Assembly: GCA_039720395.1 (NCBI GenBank)
Contig: CM077829.1
Span: forward strand, 22,294,685-22,358,684
Length of the DNA: 64,000 nt
From: Liquidambar formosana
Taxonomy: Eukaryota; Streptophyta; Magnoliopsida; Saxifragales; Altingiaceae
Direction: 5' to 3'
In this document: piece by piece, positions 35,218-45,861 of the stretch
Numbering within the stretch: position 1 is the first letter of the stretch
How the letters are laid out: each line of letters starts with the position of its first letter
Translations under genes and position numbers: made by a program
The notes under the pieces: generated by a model
Database searches by the model: none
Told to the model about the DNA's origin: nothing
What the model saw: the letters and a program-made list of their open reading frames with translations, nothing else

Positions 35218-36066
35218 AGGGGCAAAGACTCGAAATCTACGATGAAGAGGACGAAGTCCTAAAGCAATTGAAAAAGACTCAAGCCAACATTACCATATAG
35301 GGACTGCTTATGGCTTCTCTCAAGTACCGTCAGACTATGCTTAAAAGCTCTTGAACCATGTCCAAGTACCCATCAATACTTCACCGGAGTGGTTGGTGAG
35401 TTTTATAACCCCTGTTGAGAAAGCAGCTACCATAATCTTCACGGAAGCTAATTTGCCAAAGGGAAGAAAAAATCATATGCAAGCTTTGAACATAACTGTT
35501 GATACCCTAGGGAAACGGGTTCCCACCGTCCTCATTGACAATGGCTCCACTTTGAATGTGTGTCCACTTCGTACTGCTACATCTCTTGGGTTGGGACCTA
35601 CAGATTTTGTGCCATTTGGACAATCGGTGACAACATATGACAACACTAGAAGGTAGGTGATCGATATGGTGACCTTACCGTTAATCATAGGACCGGCAGA
35701 ATTTGAAGTTGAATTCAAAGTTCTTGATGTTCCTGCCTGTTTCAATCTCTTGCTAGGCCAACCATGGATTCATCCAAATGGGGCCATCCCATCGTCTTTG
35801 CACCAAAAAGTTAAGTTCCCCTACAAAGGATTTATTGTGACCCTACAAGGAGACTATGAACTCGCTGCCAGTCAAATGTCAAGAATCCCCATTTGTGAGA
35901 TCAAGCATGATCCTTCAGACATGCCGCTGTCAGGATTTGAATATGTGCAGGTTATCAACTCAGCACCCGCAAGTAGAAAACTTATCCCACTAGACTTTTC
36001 ACCACATGGGAACTTACGTGTTGCTGAGATCATGAAGATCATGGGTTTTTTTCCTAGCATGGGGAT
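35218..36066 (+). pseudogene. pro: Element 2 gag end and protease (broken)
   Basis: Continues the polyprotein after LTR-D. A TAG near 35299 (TGG in element 1) and a two-base insertion near 35345 break the frame. It then holds the aspartic-protease site LIDNGS (catalytic Asp codon 35537-35539), a TAG at about 35654 (GAG in element 1) and the RVAEIMKIMGFFPSMG segment, at which LTR-E inserted. Confidence 0.83.
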
Positions 36067-36212
36067 TGTAGACACCCCATTTTGCGCCTGATGAGTTGGA
36101 TTGGAAACGCCCTATGATGAGGTTAGTTCATATACTTTGAGAAACTTTGGAATCTGCCTACATGAGCCAAAAGAATTGCAGCTGAGAAACAAGGTGAAAT
36201 CACGAACATAGA

Positions 36213-36262
36213 TGCGTACGCATGAATGGAGGTGCGTACGCATAGGTTAGGGTGCGAACGCA
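36213..36262 (+). promoter_or_regulatory. TGCGTACGCA cluster 1 (three sites, 20-bp spacing)
   Basis: Sites start at 36213, 36233 and 36253 (the last TGCGAACGCA), exactly 20 bp apart, with unrelated 10-bp spacers. It lies about 140 bp before the TATA box CTATATATAA at 36401. Confidence 0.93.
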
Positions 36263-36400
36263 GCTCATGCTTCCAGAACCTTTCTTTTCGGGCCACTTGC
36301 CCTCCAGATTAGAACTCTTTTCAAGGAACGTGTTACAACATGCTTAGGAGACCTAGATTTCGGGGAAAAAAGCAGAGACCCCTAATCCTACTTCCTATGC

Positions 36401-36410
36401 CTATATATAA
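36401..36410 (+). promoter_or_regulatory. LTR-E TATA box
   Basis: CTATATATAA followed by CCC. Confidence 0.6.
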
Positions 36411-36900
36411 CCCACTAGACACCTAAAGAGGAGGACTTTTGGAGGGGATTGGAATCAAAGAGAGAAGGAGAGCTATAAGAACAAGAATAAAGTGTTGGAG
36501 GCTGCAATTCTGGAGGTTCAAAAGGAGTAGTTCTTAAAGGAATCAGAGTAGAGAACCCTGAGGGTAATATCTGCATTCTGCTTGCATGATTTATTTACTA
36601 AGCATGAAGGTTCATATTCAGTAAAGTAATATTTTACCATAAATGCCATGTTAACTGCCTGATAATGATTGCATATCATCACATAGTGGACTCTTTTCAT
36701 AAGAGAACCTAGGGCTTCATGTATATTTTTGCATAAGCATCATATAGTATACTAGGGCTTTATTGTATGATGATTTACTGGTATGAAAATTTCCTGTGTT
36801 ACTATAAAAGCGATTTCAGACTTTAATCTGTGGGAACTCACGTATACAATTTTTGATAGTATACTCTGAGTTTTGCGAGATGACATAAATTGCCAACGAG

Positions 36901-36970
36901 TGCGTACGCAAATATTGTATTGCGTACGCATCATATTGTATGTGTACGCAGTAATGTGGTTGCGTACGCA
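36901..36970 (+). promoter_or_regulatory. TGCGTACGCA cluster 2 (four sites, 20-bp spacing)
   Basis: Sites start at 36901, 36921, 36941 (TGTGTACGCA) and 36961, exactly 20 bp apart, with different 10-bp spacers. It lies about 500 bp downstream of the TATA box, so within the transcribed part. Confidence 0.93.
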
Positions 36971-37371
36971 CCTAAAGCCTCGGCAGACAGTTTCTTTCTG
37001 TATTACAGTTATTCTGATAGTTGGTTAATTTGTATTGTATTTCTTTATGTTTATTTCGTGCCTTTATCTATATCATGCCATCATGATTTGCGTGCTACTG
37101 TGGTTGAATGAATAGGGTCAATTTTGATTAGACATTATATTAATTAAAGCCATTAATCATGTGTGGGGGCCGGTTTCGACCGAGCATGGCTGGGTGCCTA
37201 ACACCTTCCCAGCTGCGTACCTTAGCTTCGAACCTGAATCTCTGGTTATAACGAGTTAGACCCTGCTAGGGTTCACTCGTTCCCATTATTGGGTGGCGAC
37301 TCCTCTTTATGTTAGTCCTTTAAGGCTAATGCGTATTCTCGAGCTATGTGGTTTAGGGCGTGGCACTCATA

Positions 37372-37934
37372 GGGATGGGACTAAGGCATCGAGGAATTTC
37401 AGAGCCGATTAAGCACCAATCGGCCTTGCATACCTTTGGCTTAGGATATAAGCCAACACAAGCAGATTACAAGGAACGAGCACGGTTGAGAAAAGAGAAA
37501 GAAATTGCTAAAGCTCGCGGGCACACTGTTATTCACCCACTTAAGCCTTACAAGCCAACCTTGAATGGGTGTTTTATGAAAGAAGGAGAAGATTTCCTGT
37601 ACTGTGGTTTTCTAGAGCCTACTTATGTGGAGTCCATCGGAGCTAGAGTCCCAGGGTTTGAAATTTTCTTTGAGACCGAGTGGTGTCCAATTACAGCAAC
37701 CATGGTTGAGGATTCTGCAATAGATAGCGACAGAGAAGAAGAGGATTGGGCAGACAGCATAGATTCAGAGGTTATGGGCCGATTGTTTTCAAAATGTGTG
37801 CTAGCCATCGAAGATTGTGAAGAGGTTTCAGTTTCAGCATTCCAGACAGTCAACGGGCCACTTCAGAATTGGTACACCGAAGGATCCCCCATTCCTATTC
37901 CAAGGAAAGAAGAGTCTAAACCAGTAGAGGATAT
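37372..37934 (+). CDS. Element 2 pro-pol linker with G-patch-like motif
   Basis: The open stretch after LTR-E joins 35657-36066 in frame. Across the join the sequence reads IMKIMGFFPSMG then MGLRHRGISEP, which resembles a G-patch (an RNA-binding glycine motif known in some retroelement proteases). A lysine/arginine-rich segment (YKERARLRKEKEIAKARGH) and an acidic tail (DSDREEEDWADS) follow. Element 1 lacks the G-patch part. The function is inferred from motif shape only. Confidence 0.65.
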
Positions 37935-38085
37935 ATAGGTTTTTTCTTTTGAGTCTTGAGTCAGCAAACAATCTATCTTTGTTTAAAGTATTTCATTGTT
38001 TGAGTCATCTAGAGTTGTCGTAAGTGTTGTTTTGTTGTTTCAGAGTCTTCAATTAGTGATTGGTACTTTCTTTATCTTTTCGTAG
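37935..38085 (+). other. Element 2 gag-pro/pol intron with mutated donor
   Basis: Equivalent to the element 1 intron. The donor reads GATAT|ATAGGT: the GT has become AT. The acceptor TTATCTTTTCGTAG ends at 38085. If unspliced, the TAG at 37936-37938 ends the polyprotein. Confidence 0.65.
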
Positions 38086-41000
38086 AGATTATATCCATTG
38101 TCTTCGTGCCTTTTTGTCTCTTAATATGTGTGGCATGGAAATAGACCCTAGAGACGCCCATATCCCTCCTGAGCTCGTTGAGCAAAGGAGTAAAGGGATA
38201 GCGCAACCAATTACAGAAGAACTAGAATCAATTAATCTAGGGACGAATGAATTGCCAAAAATAATTAAAATTGGTACAACACTTTCCCCTTCTGAAAAAG
38301 AACAATTGGTTGAGTTGTTGAGAGAAAATTTAGAAGCATTCGCCTGGTCTTATGAAGATATGCCTGGGGTAGATACAGACATAGTGCAGCATCACATTCC
38401 AACCAATCCTGATATGAAGCCTGTTAAGCAGAAGTTAAGGAGAATGAAGCCTGAGTGGGCATTAAAGATAAAGGAAGAGGTGATCAAGCAGATAGAAGCT
38501 AAGTTCCTTAAGGTTGTGGAGTACCCTGAATGGCTTGTAAATATAGTACCGGTTCCAAAGAAGGATGGCAGAGTGCGTATGTGTGTAGACTTTCGTGATT
38601 TGAATAAAGCATGCCCTAAGGATGACTTTCCACTACCACATATTAACGTGTTAGTTGACAATACCGCAGGGCACGCTCTTCTTTCTTTCATGGACGGTTT
38701 CTTGGGTTATAATCAGATTAAGATGGCACCAGAAGATATGGAGAAAACGTCTTTCATTACTCAGTGGGGGACCTATTGGGGGACCTATTGTTACAAAGTA
38801 ATGCCATTTGGGTTAAAGAATGCAGGGGCAACTTATCAAAGAGCTGCTACCACCTTATTGCATGACATGATACACAAAGAAGTCGAGGTTTATGTCGACG
38901 ACATGATTGTCAAGTCAAAAGATAGGGAAGGACATGTGGCTGTGCTTAGAAAGTTCTTCGATCGTATCATAAAGAACAAACTTCACCTCAACCCTCAGAA
39001 ATGTGCTTTCGGAGTCACTGTGGGGAAGCTGCTAGGTTTCATGATAACACAGAGAGGAATTGAAGTGGATCCAAGCAAGATCAAGGCTATTCTAGAGATG
39101 CCGCCACCCAAGAATGAGAAGGAAATCCGAGGTTTCTTGGGAAGATTACAGTACATAAGCTGGTTCATAGCTTAACTCACTACCATTTGTGAGCCTGTTT
39201 TTAAGCTGCTAAAGAAAGGAGAACCAAAAGAATGGAACGAGGAATGCCAGAAAGCTTTTGAAGCCATTAAACGCTACTTAAGCAATCCACCGGTACTGGT
39301 TCCACCTAGAGAAGGAGAACTGCTGTTGCTGTAGTTAACCGTCACAGAAACTACTATGGGGGCAATGCTCGCACAATACTTGGAGGAGTTGAGGAAAGAG
39401 AATGCCATCTACTATCTAAGTAAGAAAATGACAGACTATGAGGTGAACTACAACGCTGTGGAAAAGACTTGCGTGGTATTAGTGTGGGCCTCCCAAAAAC
39501 TCCGACATTATATGCTATCTTTCTAGGCGTTCCTTGTTAGTCGCATAGATCCACTCAAATCCTTGCTTGAAAAGCCAATGTTGACCTATCGTACTGCGCG
39601 ATGGTTAATGTTGTTATCCAAATTTGATATCAAGTATGTGGTACAAAGCTCGATAAAATGGAGAGTCATTTCAGAACACTTGGCCGAGAATCCAGTTTCA
39701 GAAGGAGATAGCATTGAACAAGGGTTCCCTGATGAGGACATATTGGAAATAGAAAAGAAGCCATGGAAAGTCTACTTTGACAGCGCTGCAAATAAAAGGG
39801 GCTTTGGCATTGGAGTCTTGTTGATTTCTCCTAATGACGCCCACATCCCTCTGGCAATGAAGTTAGGGTTCGAGGCCACAAACAACATCATCGAATATAA
39901 AGCTTGCATTCTAGGGTTGGAAGCAGCCTTAGAGTTGGGAGTTGAAGAATTAGAAGTGTACGGAGACTCAGCCTTGATTATCTGCCAAATTAAAGGAGAA
40001 TGGAAGACTCGAGACGAGAAGTTGTTACCCTATCATGCTTATCTAGAAGCACTTACCAAAAAATTCGACAAAATAGAGTTCCACTACTTGTCAAGGGTAA
40101 AGAACCGCTTTGTTGACGCTCTTGCTACACTTGCGTCCATGGTGGAAATTCCAGAAGGCGGAAATGTTCATCCACTTGTGATTGAAAGAAGAAAAGAGCT
40201 AGTGTACTGCTGCAGTATTCAGAATAGTCAAGTAACAAGTGGGCGTCCGTGGTTCTATAACATCCAGAGGTTCGTAGAGAAAAGGGAATATCCCAAGGGA
40301 GCTTTGAAGGTTGATAGGCATACACTGAGAAGATTGGCTACCCACTACATCATGTGCGAAGGAAAGTTATACAGACAATCCTACGACAACATCCACTTGC
40401 TTTGTGTGATAGAAGAAGAAGCTCAGAGAATAATTGAAGAAGTACATGAACGAGCGGGGGCACGTCACATGAATGGTTATATGCTAGCTAAGAAGATTGC
40501 TCGTCTCGGTTACTATTGGACCACCATGGAAAGAGATTGTCATATGCATGTCAAAAAGTGTTATAACTGTCAAATCTTTGCCAATGTTCAGCACCTTCCA
40601 TCAATGCCTTTGAATACTATGTCATCTCCTTGACCCTTTTCAACTTGGGGAATAGATATCATTAGAAAGATCCATCCTAAGTTAAAGGAAGGTCATGAGT
40701 TTATCTTGGTGGCAATAGATTACTTCACTAAGTAGGTAGAGGCGAAGTCCTACAAAACCTTAGGGTCAAAGTAAGTGGCCCATTTCATTAAGACCCACAT
40801 TATTTGCCGATATGGGGTTCCACATGAGATCATATCAGATAACAGACAACACTTCCAAGGTGAGGTAGAAGAAATCTTGCAGAAGTACAGCATTCGGGTT
40901 CATAATTCTTCTCCTTATAGGCCACAGACAAATAGAGCAGTTGAAGCAGCTAACAAGAATGTAAAGAACATGCTACAAAAGTCGGCTAAGAAGTACAATG

Positions 41001-41494
41001 ATTGGTCAGAAAAGTTGCCACTCGTCTTATAAGGTTACCGCACTTCAATCAGATCTTCCACGAGTGCTACACCGTACTCATTGGTTTATGGCATGGAAGC
41101 AGTTCTCCCAATCGAGTTAGAAATTCCTTCTCTCAGGGTAATAATGGAAGATCAGTTGTCGGAAGTGGATTGGGTACAAAACAGATATGATGAGCTAGTT
41201 CTGCTTGATGAAAGGCATTTGAATGCTTTATACCATGTTCAAGGTTATCAACACAGGATAGCTAGAGCTTTTAACAAGCGCGTCAAGGATCGCGGCCTAA
41301 AAGATGGAGACATAGTGCTGAAAGAAATCCATGCACCTATCTTTGATCCAAGGGGCAAGTTTAGGCCTAACTGGGGCGGTCCCTATATCATAAAGGAGAT
41401 ATTGCCAGGACGAGTAGTTCGATTGATGGATTTGGATGGAATAGAGTTCTCTCAACCAATTAATTTAGGTCAACTCAAGAGATACCATGTGTAA
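38086..41494 (+). pseudogene. pol: Element 2 pol: RT, RNase H, aRNH and integrase (broken)
   Basis: RT (about 38280-39170) has RMCVDFRDLNKACPKDDFPL and YVDD at 38891-38902. The first RNase H spans about 39200-39620, the second (aRNH) about 39760-40130. Integrase has an HHCC zinc motif (ending CHMHVKKCYNC, near 40540-40575), core residues in WGIDII (near 40650), ISDNRQ (near 40838) and VEAANK (near 40943), and a C-terminal domain ending LGQLKRYHV at 41494. Stops include TAA 39173, TAG near 39334, TAG near 39524, TGA 40631, TAG near 40733, TAA near 40771 and TAA near 41030. A 12-bp tandem duplication (38765-38788) adds four residues in RT. Integrase is the complete copy that element 1 lacks in this window. 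Confidence 0.9.
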
Positions 41495-41858
41495 GGCTTC
41501 TTAGGTTGAAAATCTGTAAGGGCGGCCTAGGCAAAAGAAAAGCATGAACTACGAGGGCCTGATTCTCCGTCATTCAAAAAAAGAAAAGAAAAAAAAGGAG
41601 AAAGAAAAGAAAAAAGAAAATATTTACAAATATGATGGAAATACGTAGGTAGCCCATAAAGTTACCTTGGGTGTGGTCCAATTGAAAAGAAAATAAACAA
41701 GGGGTTTGGCAATGTATAAAGCAAATCATAAATCAAAGTTAATTGTTTAATGGCAATTCATTTGAAACTAGAGAAATTGATAATAGCTTTATTTGTAATA
41801 ATTGTAAGTCTCAAAGGACTATTATTGTGCTTAACATGCTTAAAATTCAAAAGGGTTG
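41495..41858. other. Spacer between pol and the antisense genes, with a purine run
   Basis: No gene. Bases 41576-41620 are 45 consecutive purines, mostly A. They might be a second polypurine tract or just a low-complexity spacer. Confidence 0.6.
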
Positions 41859-43122
41859 CTAATTCTTTGCTCTTTGAGAAGTCTTCTTTGTCCTAATAGT
41901 CTTGTTCGCTATGGTGTCGTCCTCCCTTGGCTTCTTTTTACTCCCCAGTGAAGGAATCCCAATCAATTCAGCTACTTGAGCTCTCATCATCGTTTCTTTG
42001 TGGCCAATATCTCCAGATAACCACTTTGTATTCTTTGCTAAGCTCATAAGGTCCATTAGTGTTTGGAACTAGGGTAGCAGATTTCCAACCGTTCCATCTA
42101 TCCTCCATCCATTTAACCAGAGACTGAGAAATAGGTTGAACGGGGTGAACTTGCCTTGAATTTGTTTGGGTGGTACTTGCTTGATTGTTTGGAATTGATT
42201 GAACTACACTAAATTGCCGAAGGATTTGAGATGGCCAGTAAAAAGAAGTCGCTTTCAAGCCCATCAGCTTGATAAGTGTACAGCCCACAGTTCACAGGAG
42301 CACCTTTTCGTCGCACTTCCAATGAGGCACATGCCAACGGATAGATCGCCAGGAAGTATAGTACAGCATGTTAAGCCATTCGTCAGGAGAAGCATTTGGA
42401 GGGAATTCAGGAACACGCTGACGGAAGTGCTGAGACCCATAATTTGCAACACGAGGAGATGGTAAGAGGTTTAACCTCTCTAGCAACCACATATGAAGAA
42501 GGAGGGGGCTGCCCTCAAAGTTCGCCTCAAACCGATCCTGTACCTTGTCTAGCCCATTGAGAGTTTCCACTAGAACCATTGGAATTATGTTTCGAGACTT
42601 GGAAAGAGGGATAACAAGTTCACAAATTTCAATTGGGACAAACAACGTACCATTGGTGATGAGGAACCTCCCAATCAAGTAGAAAGCTAAGGCATGCTGA
42701 CGCGGTCGAGACAAAGGTAGCCCATATGACCTACCAAGGGGCAAAAAAGATGTTGCTAGCTTGTTTAAATCTACCATGTTATCTTTTATAAAGGCCATAG
42801 CATCATGGGTAGAGATTTCTAGAAGATAAACAAAAGAAGATACATAACTTTGTCGAAGGTATGGAAGGATGAAAGGTCCTGATTGTTGCACTCGGAACAG
42901 CGTGCAAAATTCCTTATGGGTGGGGCAAATTTCATTGCGATGGAAATGGAAAACATGAAGCTCGGGGTCCCAAAAGTATGTAGAAGTATAGAGCATGGTC
43001 CAATTTACCTTGACTTTGGCGAGGGAATAGAGCGCATCCAAGCCATAACTCTTGAAAACCCTTTTGTCTTCCTTACTCATATTACTGAAGCAAAGTGTCA
43101 AAAAGCTATCAAAAGTCTCCAT
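41859..43122 (-). pseudogene. Antisense gene 1: plant-mobile-domain-like protein (broken)
   Basis: The minus-strand frame opens at ATG 43122 (METFDSFLTL) and runs 276 residues to a TGA at 42292-42294, then stays open in the same frame to 41968. A basic C-terminal tail (SKKKPRED, then TKKTSQRAKN) lies in another frame to 41859, so one frameshift is likely. The body, with EICPTHKEFCTLFRV, a proline-rich middle and the Trp-rich YTSWRSIRWHVPHW, resembles the plant mobile domain or aminotransferase-like family of plant genes and transposons, but I am less sure than for antisense gene 2. The TGA could be a CGA changed at CpG. Tat-lineage elements are known to carry antisense ORFs at this place. Its promoter is just upstream (43171-43316). 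Confidence 0.6.
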
Positions 43123-43170
43123 GATTTGATGTTGAATGAATAATAATGGTTTTTGAACATGTGGGGGGTG

Positions 43171-43316
43171 TTTTTATAGGCCTTTAGGCTCAAATTTGAG
43201 TCCTAGAAGGCTTAGAAGTCGAAAAAAGCGTCAAAAGTCGCAAAAACGCGTCAATAGTGAAACCGCTCGGGAGACCAGTTGAGGCCAACCGGTCCAACCG
43301 GTTGGGCCCAACCAGT
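43171..43316 (-). promoter_or_regulatory. Promoter of antisense gene 1: TATA box and ACCGGT array
   Basis: Minus-strand CCTATAAAAA at 43171-43180, 50 bases before the ATG. About 90 bp further up lie ACCGGT-like sites starting at 43274, 43288, 43297 and 43311 (spacing 14, 9, 14), the same motif as in this element's own LTR. Confidence 0.65.
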
Positions 43317-43614
43317 CACCCAAGGCTATTCGTCTCGATTCTCGGTTTTGACCACCATTAACCCCCATATGCTCCGGAAAGCCAATTTTGACCATTTTGA
43401 GCCCAAATTGACTCAAATTTGTGTCAAGAGTCATGAAATTCAAACAACAAGAGATAGATATCATAATTCAAAGGTGGGCAATGCATGAACTTGGTTTTGA
43501 AAGAAAGAACTTAAAAGATAACATAAATGCCCATATAGGCTTAATACAAGGTTTCCACAAGTTAAGAGTTTCTAGATGCTTAAATTGAGTTTCTTAAACT
43601 TAAAATAAGTTTCT

Positions 43615-43934
43615 TCAACGCTTCCTTGGTGGTTTCCTTCTCTTGCTTGGCCCTGCTTCTTCTGTTGGTGGAGGAGGTGGTGGAGCCGCGGTTGGGTTGT
43701 ATTAAGGGAATGAATCAATCTGCAAGTTTCCAAGAAAATAAATGATTTGAGTACTACGGTTTGAAAGAAGACCAAAGATTTTCAAAAGTTTGTGATTTGA
43801 GCTATTCTTACTAGGTGTGCATGTTCGCCCGCTCTATACGCCTTTTGCCTTGATAGGCTCAGGCTTATCCTCATCATGTCCCTTCTTAAGCTGGCATTGA
43901 GATTGATCTATTCTTGTGTATACCCGGCGGGTGT
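43615..43934 (-). pseudogene. Antisense gene 2, exons 6 and 7
   Basis: Exon 6 (43934-43812), 41 codons, follows a CTTTACAG acceptor, has one TAG early and ends before GTAAGAAT. Exon 7 (43719-43615) follows CTTGCAG, has one TAA, then a proline run and the basic tail KRRKPPRKR before the natural TGA. Confidence 0.66.
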
Positions 43935-44011
43935 CTGTAAAGAGAAATTGGGTAAGAAATGTCTAATGAATAGTTGGGGATTAAGAGAATCAAGTCAACC
44001 TTAAAACTTAC

Positions 44012-44233
44012 AGTCTCATATCGAGGATTTATCTGAGGAACCTCGTCCATTACGGGAGGTGCTATGGTTGTGGGCACAATGTCACCTCCTTGGCACAAAT
44101 CAATGGACCACTTAGGCTATGGTAAAGGAGGCACTGTGTCCCTACCCACGCCCTCATCATCACTATCCATATGCACCCCTGACACACCCGAGGTTGAACC
44201 CATCGTGGAATGGTGACCACGAGCTCGCCGTCC
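44012..44233 (-). pseudogene. Antisense gene 2, exon 5
   Basis: 74 codons between a TCTTTTCAG acceptor and a GTAAGT donor: Ser/Asp/Glu-rich (HMDSDDEGVGRD), one TAG after VPPLP, then a proline-rich end. Confidence 0.68.
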
Positions 44234-44303
44234 CTGAAAAGAGTTGCACATAGTCATTTAGGAAACACTTGTAAAGCATGTATAGGGTTGAGTATGTACT
44301 TAC

Positions 44304-44468
44304 CCCTACAGGTGGAACTCCTACGACCCTAGGAGGCATCAGATACCTCCTACAGAAACTCTCGTAGTTCCCATTCGGAACTATGAAGTCACTCGCCTCC
44401 TTGCCTCTTATAGCTTTGATCAATTCGTGCTCCTACAAGGAGTTAGCATGTCTCATGCTCTCAGGTGG
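44304..44468 (-). pseudogene. Antisense gene 2, second half of exon 4
   Basis: Reads PPESMRHANSL, a TAG, then EHELIKAIRGKEASDFIVPN and YLMPPRVVGVPPVG before the donor GTAAGT. It joins exon 4 on the other side of LTR-F in frame once one 5-bp target copy is removed. Confidence 0.72.
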
Positions 44469-45174
44469 TGTCACGACCCAAATTAATTAAGCCGTGATCA
44501 AAATAATAAAATAAGCTTTTTCTTTAATAAATCCTTTGATAAAACATGGATGACACGTGTTAAAACCTCAACCATTTTAAAAATTTTCAGCATTACCCAT
44601 CCGTAGATAGGACCTACCATCGTGAAAACCTGTTATGAAAATCCATACATAAAAATTTCCTGTCATCCATGGAATTGGTATCATCCCATGCGTCATATTC
44701 CACATACACACAACCATAAGTAATTAAAATTACAACCCGGATTGAATTTACATTAACCCAATAGAAACCCAATTAATTACATATTCCTTCTCATGAAAAA
44801 TACATTCATTAATCCTATGAATATGTATTAATAAATCCCAAGAAAGCGTGCCTCCGCATAACTTCGTGTCCTGTAATACTGAAAAACATTTAAAATAATA
44901 GGCGTGAGTCCAACGACTCAGTAGATACAATTTGACATAGTAAACTAAAGCAATGATATAAATAAAACCCATTATATCATTTAAAGCAAAATATACTAAC
45001 CAAGTATATTACAAATCCCAAAATAAGTTATAACCCATAACTTAAAATAAATAATGCATAATGCCTAATGCATGTGACTCATGTTCAATTTACATTGATT
45101 CCATTAATTACCGACCACTCCCGCAGGAGTCTTCGTGCGGAAACGGAGGATTTAAACCCAACCTCCAAGAGGAC

Positions 45175-45257
45175 AACACAAGGGTTCCTACCTGGAACCA
45201 GAAAGTAGCCTCTGATTCGGGAACACAAGGGTTCCTACCTAGAACCGGAAAGTACCC
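45175..45257 (-). repeat. Tandem hairpin repeat in LTR-F
   Basis: Two copies, about 47 bp apart, of 'acacaagggttcctacct' followed by GAACC. Each forms a small stem: GGTTCC with GGAACC in one, GGTTC with GAACC in the other. Confidence 0.65.
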
Positions 45258-45861
45258 CAGGACCAAAGAAATGGAAAACACCGCAAAGTCCCATTGACTG
45301 CAAGTAGTCCAATTCCAATGACCCCTTTTCATGCAATACTTTTACCCAGTATTCATTAAATCCATTTAATGCATGATTATGCCAACATGCAATGCGATAA
45401 ACCATAAAATGATTTTATAACCAAAATCATCTTCAAAGTATGCTATATAAGCCATAATCAAATAACATCATAATTATACCCAAAATTGTAATAAACAACA
45501 TAATTTCTCCTTATGATTATAACCCTGAAATCATAATCGAAAACCTCGAATAAACAGGGAAAGTAACCATAAAATCCCTACATCTATATTCCATAGGATG
45601 TATACAATTAACCAAACTTATTAATAAACATAATTCCAATTTATGTTATCAAATACCCAACGTTCTCTTTCAAGATTTATTCCATAAATCATTTATATAC
45701 ATATTCTAAGCCCATGAATACTAATTACTATGATAATATACACCATATTATCATGTCAATAGTTTAAACCTATGTAAACTGCACCTACCTCAACCAAATG
45801 CGTAGAAAAATGTAACCTTTGATGTTGTGGGTATGAACTCCAAGCCCTAGGATGCAAATGC

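Larger units (their letters stand above)
36067..37371 (+). mobile_element. LTR-E: solo gypsy LTR, 1305 bp, in element 2 pro-linker
   Basis: Starts TGTAGACACCCCATTTTGCG at 36067 and ends CACTCATA at 37371 (TA where CA is expected), flanked by the exact TSD GGGAT (36062-36066 and 37372-37376). Removing it with one TSD copy restores the frame (atg ggg at|g gga cta agg). It is shorter than and mostly unlike the other LTRs, but keeps the GGG-TGCCTA...CCTT-CCC stem-loop (37189-37213) and GGTGGCGACTCC (37292-37303). It carries two TGCGTACGCA clusters and CTATATATAA (36401-36410). Confidence 0.93.

Noticed and set aside
36901..36970. Regular short repeats with spacers, CRISPR-like in layout
   Set aside because: Repeats are 10-bp palindromes with 10-bp spacers inside a plant LTR flanked by TSDs; too short, and the wrong context.
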